Shown: in pieces, positions 6,536 to 13,383 of the stretch
Layout: each line of letters opens with the position of its first letter
Position numbering within the stretch: position 1 is the first letter of the stretch
Assembly: GCA_046597185.1 (NCBI GenBank)
Contig: JBKJLF010000518.1
Location: forward strand, 1-16,262
Length of the DNA stretch: 16,262 bases
Origin: CAMBDR01 sp046597185
Lineage (GTDB): Bacteria > Pseudomonadota > Gammaproteobacteria > Burkholderiales > Burkholderiaceae_D
Direction of reading: 5' to 3'
The notes under the pieces: model-generated
What the model saw: the letters and a program-made list of their open reading frames with translations, nothing else
Told to the model about the DNA's origin: nothing
Databases searched by the model: none
Position numbers and translations under genes: made by a program

Positions 6536-8155
6536 CCAAACCGCTGCCCCGGCAGCATTGCGTAAAACCAACTTACCATCCCCCTGCAAAATCAGGTAAG
6601 ACGCGCCCTTGCCCGTGGTGCCACTGGCCCACACCGGCGCATTGGCCGATGTATACAAAACCAGATTCCCATCACTTTGCAAAGTAAGATTCACCCCGCC
6701 TTTGCCGATGGTATTGCTGGTCCAAACCACCGCCCCGGTGGCGGTATAGTCCACCATATTCCCGTCGCCCTGTAAATCGAAATGGTATGCGCCGTTGGTC
6801 GAGGCGATTCTCTGCCCGGTTTTCAGCGCTTGCCCGATTTGCACGCTGTTGCTGCTGGTGGGTTTGTCGGTGCTACCCGAGCCTGTGTCGTCAATCGGGT
6901 TGGTCGGCATGGTTGCCACCAAGGCGCGTTGCCCTTTCAACATGCGGCTGGCTTCGCCCATCAGGCGCAGATACCAGTCACTGGGCAGGTTTTCTCCATC
7001 GGCATTGAGCGTAAGAAACTTGCCCGTGGTGGGAAGCTGGCTGGCGTTTTCCGCAATCTTGAACATGGCCGTGCCTTCATCCACCTCGTCAAACATGGCC
7101 ACGTAAATCATAGTCGCCCCCGCCGCCTGGGCGTTATACGCTTGCCGCCAGAAGAAGCGCCCGCCATTGCGTGGAATTTTGTTCAGGGGCGATGTGCCGT
7201 TTTGCAGATTCCACCATGAAAAGCCCGGCCAAATCACCGGCATATACGCAATGCCCGAGCCCTTGAGCGCCGCCAAGTCCGGCGCAATTTTGTCGGCCCG
7301 AAAACTGTCGGCACCGCTGTTATCACTATAACGCCCGACCGACCATGGGCTGATAATGGTCGCGCTGCGGTAAGCTGCTTGCCAATCGCTGGAATGCGTG
7401 CGCCAACCCGGATCAAGCCCCAATTTAACCGTGGCGCGGTACTGCGCTGCCGCCCCGGATTTAAACCAGGTGGTCAAGGCTTTTAATTGCGCTGCGCTAC
7501 CAGGCCGCCCGCCAACGCCAAAACCCCAGATCGACACCACGGGCAAGCCCCCATGCCGCAGGTAGCGCCCACTTTGCGTGACTTTAAGATCATCGACCTG
7601 ATGCTTCCAGTCATTTTGGATGTCACTCACCAGCGTGCTGGCATTGCCGCCCGAAATGTCGTACATATTGGCAAACACGCGACCATATTTTTCTGACGAG
7701 ACCCGTACATTTTGCAGCACCTTGTCGCGCACGGTTCTCAGGTTAATGGCTTCACCAATAAAGCGCTGCACAAACACACCGTCAATGCTGTAATCCTGCA
7801 TCCATTTGACATGGCGGTCCACCGTGGCCAGGTTGTAGGCACTGTACAAGCCGGCGGTGCTGCCATTGCTATATTTAAACGACGTGGCGGTCAATTCGCT
7901 GGCGCTGTATTCGCGCAGATCCGGCCACATCTCGAAGGTGATATTGGACGCATTGGGTGTTTGCCCGGCCCAATGCCGCCAACCTGCGCCGCTGCCATCA
8001 CTGGCGGTCATGAACCAGCCCTGGTAACCCGCCATCACTTTATTGTTCAGGGTACTGGCATCGACAATACTGGCCGCATGGGTGAATCCGCTTCCTGTCA
8101 TCAGCCATGCCGCTGCCAACCCGAATGCCCAATATAATTTTCTGCAAACTTGCAT
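6527..8155 (-). CDS. Secreted GH71/GH99-like glycoside hydrolase with C-terminal bulb-type lectin module
   Basis: A 542-residue exported protein. The signal peptide (about 1-27, ending FTHA) leads into a TIM-barrel-type domain at about 35-415 that resembles the GH71/GH99-like group: VMAGYQGWF near 40-48, HVKWMQDYSIDGVFVQRF near 115-132, and FDEVDEGTAMFK near 355-366, where acidic residues typical of the active site cluster. GH99 enzymes cut internal alpha-mannosidic bonds and GH71 enzymes cut alpha-1,3-glucan; which substrate applies here is not decidable. A Ser/Thr/Gly/Asp linker (about 420-433) joins a B_lectin module (434-542). Its motifs QGDGNMVDY and QSDGNLVLY both fit the mannose-binding pattern QxDxNxVxY; the third, QGDGKLVLR, does not. 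AAAGGA lies 7 nt before the ATG. This is the last of three co-directional lectin-tagged genes. The fold assignment is good, the substrate unproven. Confidence 0.82.
   Translation of the reverse strand: MQVCRKLYWAFGLAAAWLMTGSGFTHAASIVDASTLNNKVMAGYQGWFMTASDGSGAGWRHWAGQTPNASNITFEMWPDLREYSASELTATSFKYSNGSTAGLYSAYNLATVDRHVKWMQDYSIDGVFVQRFIGEAINLRTVRDKVLQNVRVSSEKYGRVFANMYDISGGNASTLVSDIQNDWKHQVDDLKVTQSGRYLRHGGLPVVSIWGFGVGGRPGSAAQLKALTTWFKSGAAAQYRATVKLGLDPGWRTHSSDWQAAYRSATIISPWSVGRYSDNSGADSFRADKIAPDLAALKGSGIAYMPVIWPGFSWWNLQNGTSPLNKIPRNGGRFFWRQAYNAQAAGATMIYVAMFDEVDEGTAMFKIAENASQLPTTGKFLTLNADGENLPSDWYLRLMGEASRMLKGQRALVATMPTNPIDDTGSGSTDKPTSSNSVQIGQALKTGQRIASTNGAYHFDLQGDGNMVDYTATGAVVWTSNTIGKGGVNLTLQSDGNLVLYTSANAPVWASGTTGKGASYLILQGDGKLVLRNAAGAAVWSN
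6530..6856 (-). repeat. B_lectin module, copy 1 (hydrolase)
   Basis: This stretch encodes the final 109 residues of the hydrolase. By hand alignment about 77% of residues equal those of copy 3 at 9466-9792, with no gaps. Runs of up to about 20 identical bases are shared with copy 3, so it is a dispersed DNA repeat inside coding sequence. Confidence 0.85.
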
Positions 8156-8226
8156 CGCTGCATCCTTTTTTCAAATTCCGATACTTGAATGCCCGTCGTG
8201 GACAGGCAAACAAGAGCATAGCAGGC

Positions 8227-9411
8227 TTATTTTGACCAAACCGTTGCGCCAGCAACATTGCGCAATGCCAGTTTGCCGTCACTTTGCAAGATCAAATACG
8301 CAGCGCCAGCGCCACCCGTGCCGCTGGACCAAACCGCAGCGTTGGCCGGGTTGGACAGAACCAGATTGGCGTCGCCCTGTAATTTGAGGCTAACGCCACC
8401 TTTGCCAGTGGTATTGGCAGTCCAAACCACGGAGCCGGTGGAAGAATAGGTCACCATATTGCCATCCCCCTGGATATCGAAATGGTAGCCACCATTGCTC
8501 GACGTGATTTTTTGGCCGGTTTTCATGGCTTGGTTCATTTGCAAACTGTTGGTGCTGGTTGGTGTGTCAACCGGGTTCGATGTCAAGGTAATGGGCCCCT
8601 CACTGTTGAGTGGGGCCAAACCATACATATTGGTAATGGTGCGCAGCAAACCGTAATGCGTGAACGACTGCGAATTGGTGCTGCCAGCGGCAATATTGGC
8701 CCCCACCCAAACTGCGGGAATCACATTGCCATGACCACTATCATCTTCGTCCCAGGTCAAAATCAACAAACTGTTGTGGGTCTTGGCCCATTGGGCATAG
8801 CTATCGATATTATTCTTAAGCCAGGTGTCACCGGTTGTACTGGGCAATGGGCAGTCGTGCATATTGTTACACTGGTTGGGCACCACTATCGATACGGTTG
8901 GCAAGCTGCTGTAGTTACCGGAACTTGGGAAAGCAGAAAACGGCTGGTTGCTGCTGGCGGGCACATTGTTAAACATCACCCACGGGTTGTGTTTGCGTAC
9001 ATATTTATTTTTCGAACAGCCCGTATAGCCAACGCTTGGTAAATCCTCGGAATAGCCCTTAAAGCTGAAGCCTGCCGCGATCAGTTGGCTGCCCAGATTG
9101 GGTTTACCCGAGAAGTTGTTGGGGCAACTGTCATCCTTGATACCCTGGGTGGAGCCGGAGAACAGCGCGAGGTAGTTGGGCTCGCTGGGGTGGGTGACCG
9201 CATGCGCGTTGGTAAAGCGCAGACCCTGGCTGGCCAGCGAATGAATGTAAGGCGTGGAATTGCTGGCAAAAATATCGACCGCACTTTCATTTTCCATGAT
9301 GACGATCACAATATGATCGTAACGCGGCAGCGCCGTCGTTGCTGCCGCTGCAAAACTACCCTGCGCCAGCATCATGCCTGCCAGCATCCATCCTTTTAAT
9401 TGGTTTTTCAT
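8227..9411 (-). CDS. Secreted PF04185-type phosphoesterase (acid phosphatase-like) with C-terminal bulb-type lectin module
   Basis: A 394-residue exported protein. The signal peptide (about 1-24, ending AAAA) precedes a phosphoesterase domain at about 28-270 of the alkaline-phosphatase-like superfamily, which includes bacterial acid phosphatases and phospholipase C-type enzymes. Motifs seen are HIVIVIMENES (33-43, the metal and nucleophile region), HPSEPNYLALFSGS (74-87), WDEDDSGHGN (220-229) and HYGLLRT (252-258). Four Cys residues (96, 132, 181, 187) could form disulfides. The linker VDTPTSTNS leads into a 109-residue B_lectin module (286-394). Only its first sugar site (QGDGNMVTY) fits QxDxNxVxY; the others read QGDANLVLS and QSDGKLALR. 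TCCTTC at 9418-9423 gives a GAAGGA Shine-Dalgarno 6 nt before the ATG. Its stop is 71 bp from the next gene of the probable operon. The substrate phosphoester is unknown. Confidence 0.87.
   Translation of the reverse strand: MKNQLKGWMLAGMMLAQGSFAAAATTALPRYDHIVIVIMENESAVDIFASNSTPYIHSLASQGLRFTNAHAVTHPSEPNYLALFSGSTQGIKDDSCPNNFSGKPNLGSQLIAAGFSFKGYSEDLPSVGYTGCSKNKYVRKHNPWVMFNNVPASSNQPFSAFPSSGNYSSLPTVSIVVPNQCNNMHDCPLPSTTGDTWLKNNIDSYAQWAKTHNSLLILTWDEDDSGHGNVIPAVWVGANIAAGSTNSQSFTHYGLLRTITNMYGLAPLNSEGPITLTSNPVDTPTSTNSLQMNQAMKTGQKITSSNGGYHFDIQGDGNMVTYSSTGSVVWTANTTGKGGVSLKLQGDANLVLSNPANAAVWSSGTGGAGAAYLILQSDGKLALRNVAGATVWSK
8230..8556 (-). repeat. B_lectin module, copy 2 (phosphoesterase)
   Basis: This encodes the last 109 residues of the phosphoesterase. 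It is about 83% identical in residues to copy 3 by hand count, with no gaps and with shared exact DNA runs of 17-18 bases. Copies 2 and 3 are the closest pair. Confidence 0.85.
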
Positions 9412-9462
9412 TGTGTGTCCTTCAGGTTATATTGTTTTGGTTTTAAAAAATACGACATCCAA

Positions 9463-10692
9463 TTAATTGGACCAGACCGTTGCGCCAGCAGCATTGCGCA
9501 AAACCAGTTTGCCATCGCTTTGCAAAATCAGGTAAGAAGCCCCCTTGCCACTGGTGCCGCTGGACCACACCGCAACATTGGCAGCGGTTCTCAGGACAAG
9601 ATTGCCATCGCCCTGCAATTGGAGGCTGACGCCGCCTTTACCGGTGGTATTGGCAGCCCAGACCACGGCACCCGTCGATGAATAGGTCACCATATTCCCG
9701 TCGCCCTGGATATCAAAATGGTAGCCGCCAGTGGTGGAGGCGATTCGTTGGCCGGTTTTCATGGCCTGATTCACTTGCAAACTATTGGTGCTGGTTGGCT
9801 GGTCAGGGCTACCGCTACTTCCGCCATCCAGGCTTTTGTAATGATAAAAAGGTTTATTGCCCCCTTCGGAGGTGGTGTAGTAATCGGTGCCGCTCGCATC
9901 CCAGCACACGGCTTCACCTTGTGGTTCGCTGGCGGTGGGCACGGTTACCGGTGCGCGACTTAAGGCTGCGCCTACGGTTTCGCCATCCTTACGCAGCCAC
10001 AAATACACTTGCGCGCCGTTTCTGATCAAAATCCGGCTGCCATCGGCCGAAATATCGCCGCCCGTCAGCCAGGTGAGATTAATCCGCGCCACTTCCACCC
10101 CGGTATAGGTTTGCCCGTTGACCAGCGGAGCCTTGAAGCGGTACACCCGGTTGCTCGATTCGCGCTTACTGACCACATACACATCGGCGGTGCGCGAATC
10201 CACCATCAGCGTTTCGGCATCCCGTGGGCCGTCCGGGTAGTTGAAGGTAAATTTTTCTGCGGTAATGGTGGAGGGCGTAACCCCCAGCTTCGGTTCTGGC
10301 ACGCGGTAGACCTGGCGCGAATTACGGCTGCCGCCATTGTCGCCAATATCACCCACATACACATAGCTTTGGCCCGCCACCGGGCCGGGGCCAACGGCAA
10401 TATCTTCCCAGTCGGCCGCCGAAGCACCGCTGAAGTTGAAGATACCCTTTTGCACCCCGGTATTGCTCACCGCAAAAATGCGGGCGCTGTCGCCAGAATC
10501 ATTGTGCAGCCAAAAAATACCCGGATTGACCCGGCTGGCCGCACAGCCGGATACTTCCGGCAGGGAAGAACCCTGAATATTGCCCGCGTTAACGCCATTG
10601 GCAAACTTGACGCCAGTATTGGCGGCCATGACCTGGCCGCAATGTGCTGCCAACAGGCCAGCCAGTATTAATCCACTAAATTGCTGTTTCAT
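9463..10692 (-). CDS. Secreted beta-propeller-like protein with C-terminal bulb-type lectin module
   Basis: A 409-residue exported protein. The signal peptide (about 1-24, ending VMA-A) precedes a domain of about 265 residues with repeating beta-strand signatures: LPEVSGCAAS near 44-53, FWLHNDSGDSARIFAV near 60-75, DWEDIAVGPG near 94-103, YVGDIGDNGGSR near 112-123, RDAETLMVD near 157-165 and EPQGEAVCW near 256-264. The acidic motifs DWEDIA, GDIGDN and DAET recur as in propeller proteins of the phytase-like/esterase-like kind, but I cannot assign an activity; it may be a hydrolase or a binding scaffold. The linker GSSGSPDQPTSTNS joins a B_lectin module (301-409) whose first site QGDGNMVTY is intact while the second (QGDGNLVLR) and third (QSDGKLVLR) have lost the Tyr. 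A strong AAGGAGAT lies 3 nt before the ATG at 10692. It is the first gene of the three-gene set. Confidence 0.8.
   Translation of the reverse strand: MKQQFSGLILAGLLAAHCGQVMAANTGVKFANGVNAGNIQGSSLPEVSGCAASRVNPGIFWLHNDSGDSARIFAVSNTGVQKGIFNFSGASAADWEDIAVGPGPVAGQSYVYVGDIGDNGGSRNSRQVYRVPEPKLGVTPSTITAEKFTFNYPDGPRDAETLMVDSRTADVYVVSKRESSNRVYRFKAPLVNGQTYTGVEVARINLTWLTGGDISADGSRILIRNGAQVYLWLRKDGETVGAALSRAPVTVPTASEPQGEAVCWDASGTDYYTTSEGGNKPFYHYKSLDGGSSGSPDQPTSTNSLQVNQAMKTGQRIASTTGGYHFDIQGDGNMVTYSSTGAVVWAANTTGKGGVSLQLQGDGNLVLRTAANVAVWSSGTSGKGASYLILQSDGKLVLRNAAGATVWSN
9466..9792 (-). repeat. B_lectin module, copy 3 (propeller protein)
   Basis: This encodes the last 109 residues of the propeller-like protein. 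The shared module starts right after the PTS linker motif in all three proteins, so the module boundary is sharp. It has runs of about 17-21 identical bases with copies 1 and 2. Confidence 0.85.
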
Positions 10693-10794
10693 TTTATCTC
10701 CTTCGTATTTTTGATGTTTTTAAAAATGTGTCATTTGAAATAAGCTTAGGCATTGTGAAATATTTTACGAAAACTAAATATTTTTTGCCCATCA

Positions 10795-10823
10795 AGGATA
10801 CCCGGTGTGCCTTGTTATTTCAA
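10795..10823 (-). promoter_or_regulatory. Candidate promoter of the lectin-tagged exoprotein operon
   Basis: On the minus strand TTGAAA (complement of 10818-10823) and TATCCT (complement of 10795-10800) are 17 bp apart. The leader would be about 95 nt to the ATG at 10692. The -10 matches consensus at only four of six positions. Confidence 0.3.
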
Positions 10824-10840
10824 TCAGCCGAAAGTATGAA
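10812..10840 (+). promoter_or_regulatory. Candidate promoter of the vgrG cassette
   Basis: TTGTTA (10812-10817) and TATGAA (10835-10840) are 17 bp apart, with four of six consensus matches each. The leader would be about 104 nt before vgrG. Its -35 and spacer overlap the candidate divergent promoter. I saw no sigma54 (TGGCAC-N5-TTGC) site here. Confidence 0.25.
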
Positions 10841-10950
10841 TAGACATATAAAACTACCAAATTAGAGGATGAGCACCATTAGCAAAACATCTGCATAATG
10901 CGAATTCTTTTTTCAAAACAATATTTCCTTGCATTAATACAGGATCATTA

Positions 10951-12867
10951 ATGACTTCCGCCACCGAAAAACTTGCTACTTTAGTTAGGAATTTGAGCGA
11001 CCGTCGCTTGTTAAAACTCTACTTCCCGCATGATGATGGGCCGGAAGCGGGTTTGCTGATCAACCAATTGATTGCGCAAGAACAGGTTTCTGCCGATTTC
11101 AACTTTACCGTCACCGTTATTTCTGATGACCCCGGTATTGAGTTGACCGATGTACAAGGTAAAAAAGTATGCGTTGAATTGCTGCGCGACCAGCAAAGTT
11201 CACGCTTTTTCAACGGCCATTGCTTTGAATTTGGACTGGTTTCGATTGATGATGGCGGCGTGGCGACCTATCAAATGGTATTGAAACCCTGGTTGGCATT
11301 GTTTGCGCTACGCCACAATCATCATCTGTTTCATGATTTAAGCATCAGTGATCAAACGGTGGAATTATTTAACCAGACTGGCCTTTCCAATCATGAATTT
11401 CGCTTGCACGAAGCGGATATGGTGCGCACTTTTTCTTGCCAGTATGACGAGAGTGATTACAACTACCTGCATCGGCGTTGGGAAGAAATGGGGTGGTGTT
11501 ACTGGTATGAACATACCCTAAAAGGTCATAAACTCATCATTAGCGACACTTCGCCCGCTGCCGCGCCGATTGATGGCAAGCCTGTGGTGGCGTATCACCA
11601 TGGCGGTGGCTCCAACAAGACGGATAAGGTGAGTGTGTGGGCCAGTTTGCGCAAGCTGGTTTCGGGCAAAATCGCGATCTCGCAATTCGATTTTAAAAAG
11701 CCGCGCCCACAACACGGGCGTGACAGCAGCGACCTGGAGCAAGGGGCCATCCACAAGCTGGAAGTGCATCAATACCACGGCCACTACGGCTATAAAAATG
11801 ATGCCCATGGCGAGCGCATCATGCGCCACCAGGTAGACCAGTTTAACGCCGAGGCACAGCGCTTTGATGCCGAGGGTGACAGCCGCTATCTGCAACCGGG
11901 GCGCTGGTTTCGGCTGGATATGTCGTCTGACTCGCAAATGGACGCGGTGAATGGGCATGAGCAAGCGTTTTTTGTGCTCTCGGTTAAGCACACGGTTCAC
12001 AACAACTACCTCAACGCCCAAGGCAAGGGTGCCACTTACGAAAACAGCTTTTCTTGCCTGCCGCTCAAAACCCCATGGCGCCCCGCGCAAGGCCACAACA
12101 GCCAACCCGCACGCGACCCCTGCATGGATACCGCAACCGTGGTTGGCCCCAAGGGCGAAGAAATCCACACCGACAAATATGGCCGCATCAAGGTGCAATT
12201 TCATTGGGACAGGGTTGGCAAGCATAATCCGCAAAGTAATACCTGGCTGCGTGTGATGACGCCTTGGGCCAGTAGCCAGTTCGGCATGATCGCACTGCCA
12301 CGGGTGGGCACGGAAGTGGTGATTCAATTCATGCAGGGCAACCCGGATCGCCCGGTGGTGGTGGGGCAGTTTTACAACGAGCACAATATGCCGCCGTGGG
12401 AGCTGCCTGCGCATAAAACCAGGAGCGGCGTGCTGACGCGCTCCAGCATGGGCGCAGGGCCAGCCAATAATAACTCGCTGCGCTTTGAAGATGCCAAGGG
12501 CGCGGAGCAATTGTGGATGCAGGCGGAACGGAATATGGATGTGCATGTAAAGCACAACGACAGCCAAACCATAGGCAATGACCGCACCATTAGCGTGGGT
12601 GGCAATCATACTGAGAGCATCAAGAAAAACGTCATGCTTAACGTGGAGGGTGGGCATAAAGAAACCATCAAGCAGGATATGGCCTTGCACGTAACTGAGG
12701 GCAAGCAGGATGTAACCATCAAGGGCAATATCACCGTGATATCTGAAGCGGGAAAAGTGCATATCAGTTCGCCCAGCGAGATTACGCTAACCGTCGGTGG
12801 TAGCAGCATTACGATTGCCGCTGACAACGTCACCATCGTCAGCCCCAAAATCGACCTCAATCCTTAA
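10951..12867 (+). CDS. vgrG: Type VI secretion spike protein VgrG
   Basis: A 638-residue VgrG, the trimeric tip of the T6SS tube that carries effectors out of the cell. The gp27-like N-terminal part (about 20-380) includes FNGHCFEFG near 87-95, YQMVLKPWLALFALRHNHHLF near 107-127 and QYDESDYNYLHRRWEEMGWCYWY near 164-186. The gp5-like OB domain follows (about 400-480: DKYGRIKVQFHWDR, TWLRVMTPWA, GMIALPRVGTEVVIQF, GNPDRPVVVGQFYN). The C-terminus is a beta-helix needle (about 500-638) with repeated GN-T-I and V-GG patterns ending SPKIDLNP. There is no added catalytic domain, so this VgrG should act as a carrier; its blunt end should accept the PAAR domain encoded two genes downstream. AGGA lies 6 nt before the ATG. 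No structural T6SS genes are in the window, so this looks like a remote vgrG island. Confidence 0.95.
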   Translation: MTSATEKLATLVRNLSDRRLLKLYFPHDDGPEAGLLINQLIAQEQVSADFNFTVTVISDDPGIELTDVQGKKVCVELLRDQQSSRFFNGHCFEFGLVSIDDGGVATYQMVLKPWLALFALRHNHHLFHDLSISDQTVELFNQTGLSNHEFRLHEADMVRTFSCQYDESDYNYLHRRWEEMGWCYWYEHTLKGHKLIISDTSPAAAPIDGKPVVAYHHGGGSNKTDKVSVWASLRKLVSGKIAISQFDFKKPRPQHGRDSSDLEQGAIHKLEVHQYHGHYGYKNDAHGERIMRHQVDQFNAEAQRFDAEGDSRYLQPGRWFRLDMSSDSQMDAVNGHEQAFFVLSVKHTVHNNYLNAQGKGATYENSFSCLPLKTPWRPAQGHNSQPARDPCMDTATVVGPKGEEIHTDKYGRIKVQFHWDRVGKHNPQSNTWLRVMTPWASSQFGMIALPRVGTEVVIQFMQGNPDRPVVVGQFYNEHNMPPWELPAHKTRSGVLTRSSMGAGPANNNSLRFEDAKGAEQLWMQAERNMDVHVKHNDSQTIGNDRTISVGGNHTESIKKNVMLNVEGGHKETIKQDMALHVTEGKQDVTIKGNITVISEAGKVHISSPSEITLTVGGSSITIAADNVTIVSPKIDLNP

Positions 12868-12888
12868 TTTAACTTAACAATTTACCCC

Positions 12889-13383
12889 ATGAGCCAATAC
12901 TTACTTAACGAAGCGAGCTTCGACCTGCCGGACGTGCTAAAAGACCGCACCGTCCATCAATTTGTGATCAACGACAAAGGCCCCAATGAATTTACCTTTG
13001 TTATTTCACGGGCCGAGGATATTACCCAAACCAGCTTGCTGGAATTTGTCGAATACCTGGAAACCCAACTGCGCAAAACCTTACCCAAGTTCCAGTTGCG
13101 TGAAAAGCGCCAGCACTTATTGCCCAACGCCGTGGCACTGGAACTCAATTACACCTGGAAAAATGGCAGCGACTGGATGCATCAACGCCAGGTTGCGGTG
13201 CTGGTGCATGGGCCAGACCAGCATGCAAAGGCACTGCTTTTCACGGGCACCTGTGTGAAAGAATTTACCGCACATTGGAATCAGGTGTATGAAGACATGC
13301 TTAACAGCTTACAGTTGAGTGTGCCTTATATACCAAACTCGATACCAAACTCGTCCCCAACCTCACCACAAGTGGCTGAATAA
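12889..13383 (+). CDS. DUF1795/DcrB-like T6SS effector chaperone (EagR type)
   Basis: A 164-residue cytosolic protein that resembles the DUF1795 (DcrB, PF08786) family: an N-terminal beta-rich start (YLLNEASFDLP), FTFVISRAEDI near 43, a helix LLEFVEYLETQLRKTLPKFQL near 50-70, and a final VLVHGPDQHAKALLFTGTC strand pair. Eag chaperones of this family are typically encoded between vgrG and prePAAR-containing Rhs genes and shield the effector's N-terminal transmembrane helices before export. The position here fits: 21 bp after vgrG, and the stop TAA shares one base with the ATG of the Rhs gene (TAATG), implying translational coupling. The tail beyond about 147 is a short Pro/Ser/Asn-rich extension made partly by a 12-bp tandem duplication. 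The Shine-Dalgarno is weak. Function is inferred from family and context. Confidence 0.87.
   Translation: MSQYLLNEASFDLPDVLKDRTVHQFVINDKGPNEFTFVISRAEDITQTSLLEFVEYLETQLRKTLPKFQLREKRQHLLPNAVALELNYTWKNGSDWMHQRQVAVLVHGPDQHAKALLFTGTCVKEFTAHWNQVYEDMLNSLQLSVPYIPNSIPNSSPTSPQVAE
13330..13353 (+). repeat. 12-bp tandem duplication in the chaperone C-terminus
   Basis: ATACCAAACTCG occurs twice without mismatch, encoding IPNS twice in the disordered tail of the DUF1795 protein. The frame is kept. Confidence 0.85.

Noticed and set aside
6527..10692. The lectin-tagged proteins as T6SS cargo of the neighbouring cassette
   Set aside because: All three have Sec signal peptides and lack PAAR, MIX or similar delivery motifs, so classical export is the simpler reading.
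10750..10772. AT-rich imperfect dyad around GTGAAATATTTTAC
   Set aside because: The symmetry is imperfect and expected by chance in such AT-rich sequence; not reported as an operator.
11518..12762. 414-codon open frame antisense to vgrG
   Set aside because: It is the complement of strongly conserved VgrG sequence and has a low-complexity translation without family motifs; a shadow of codon bias.
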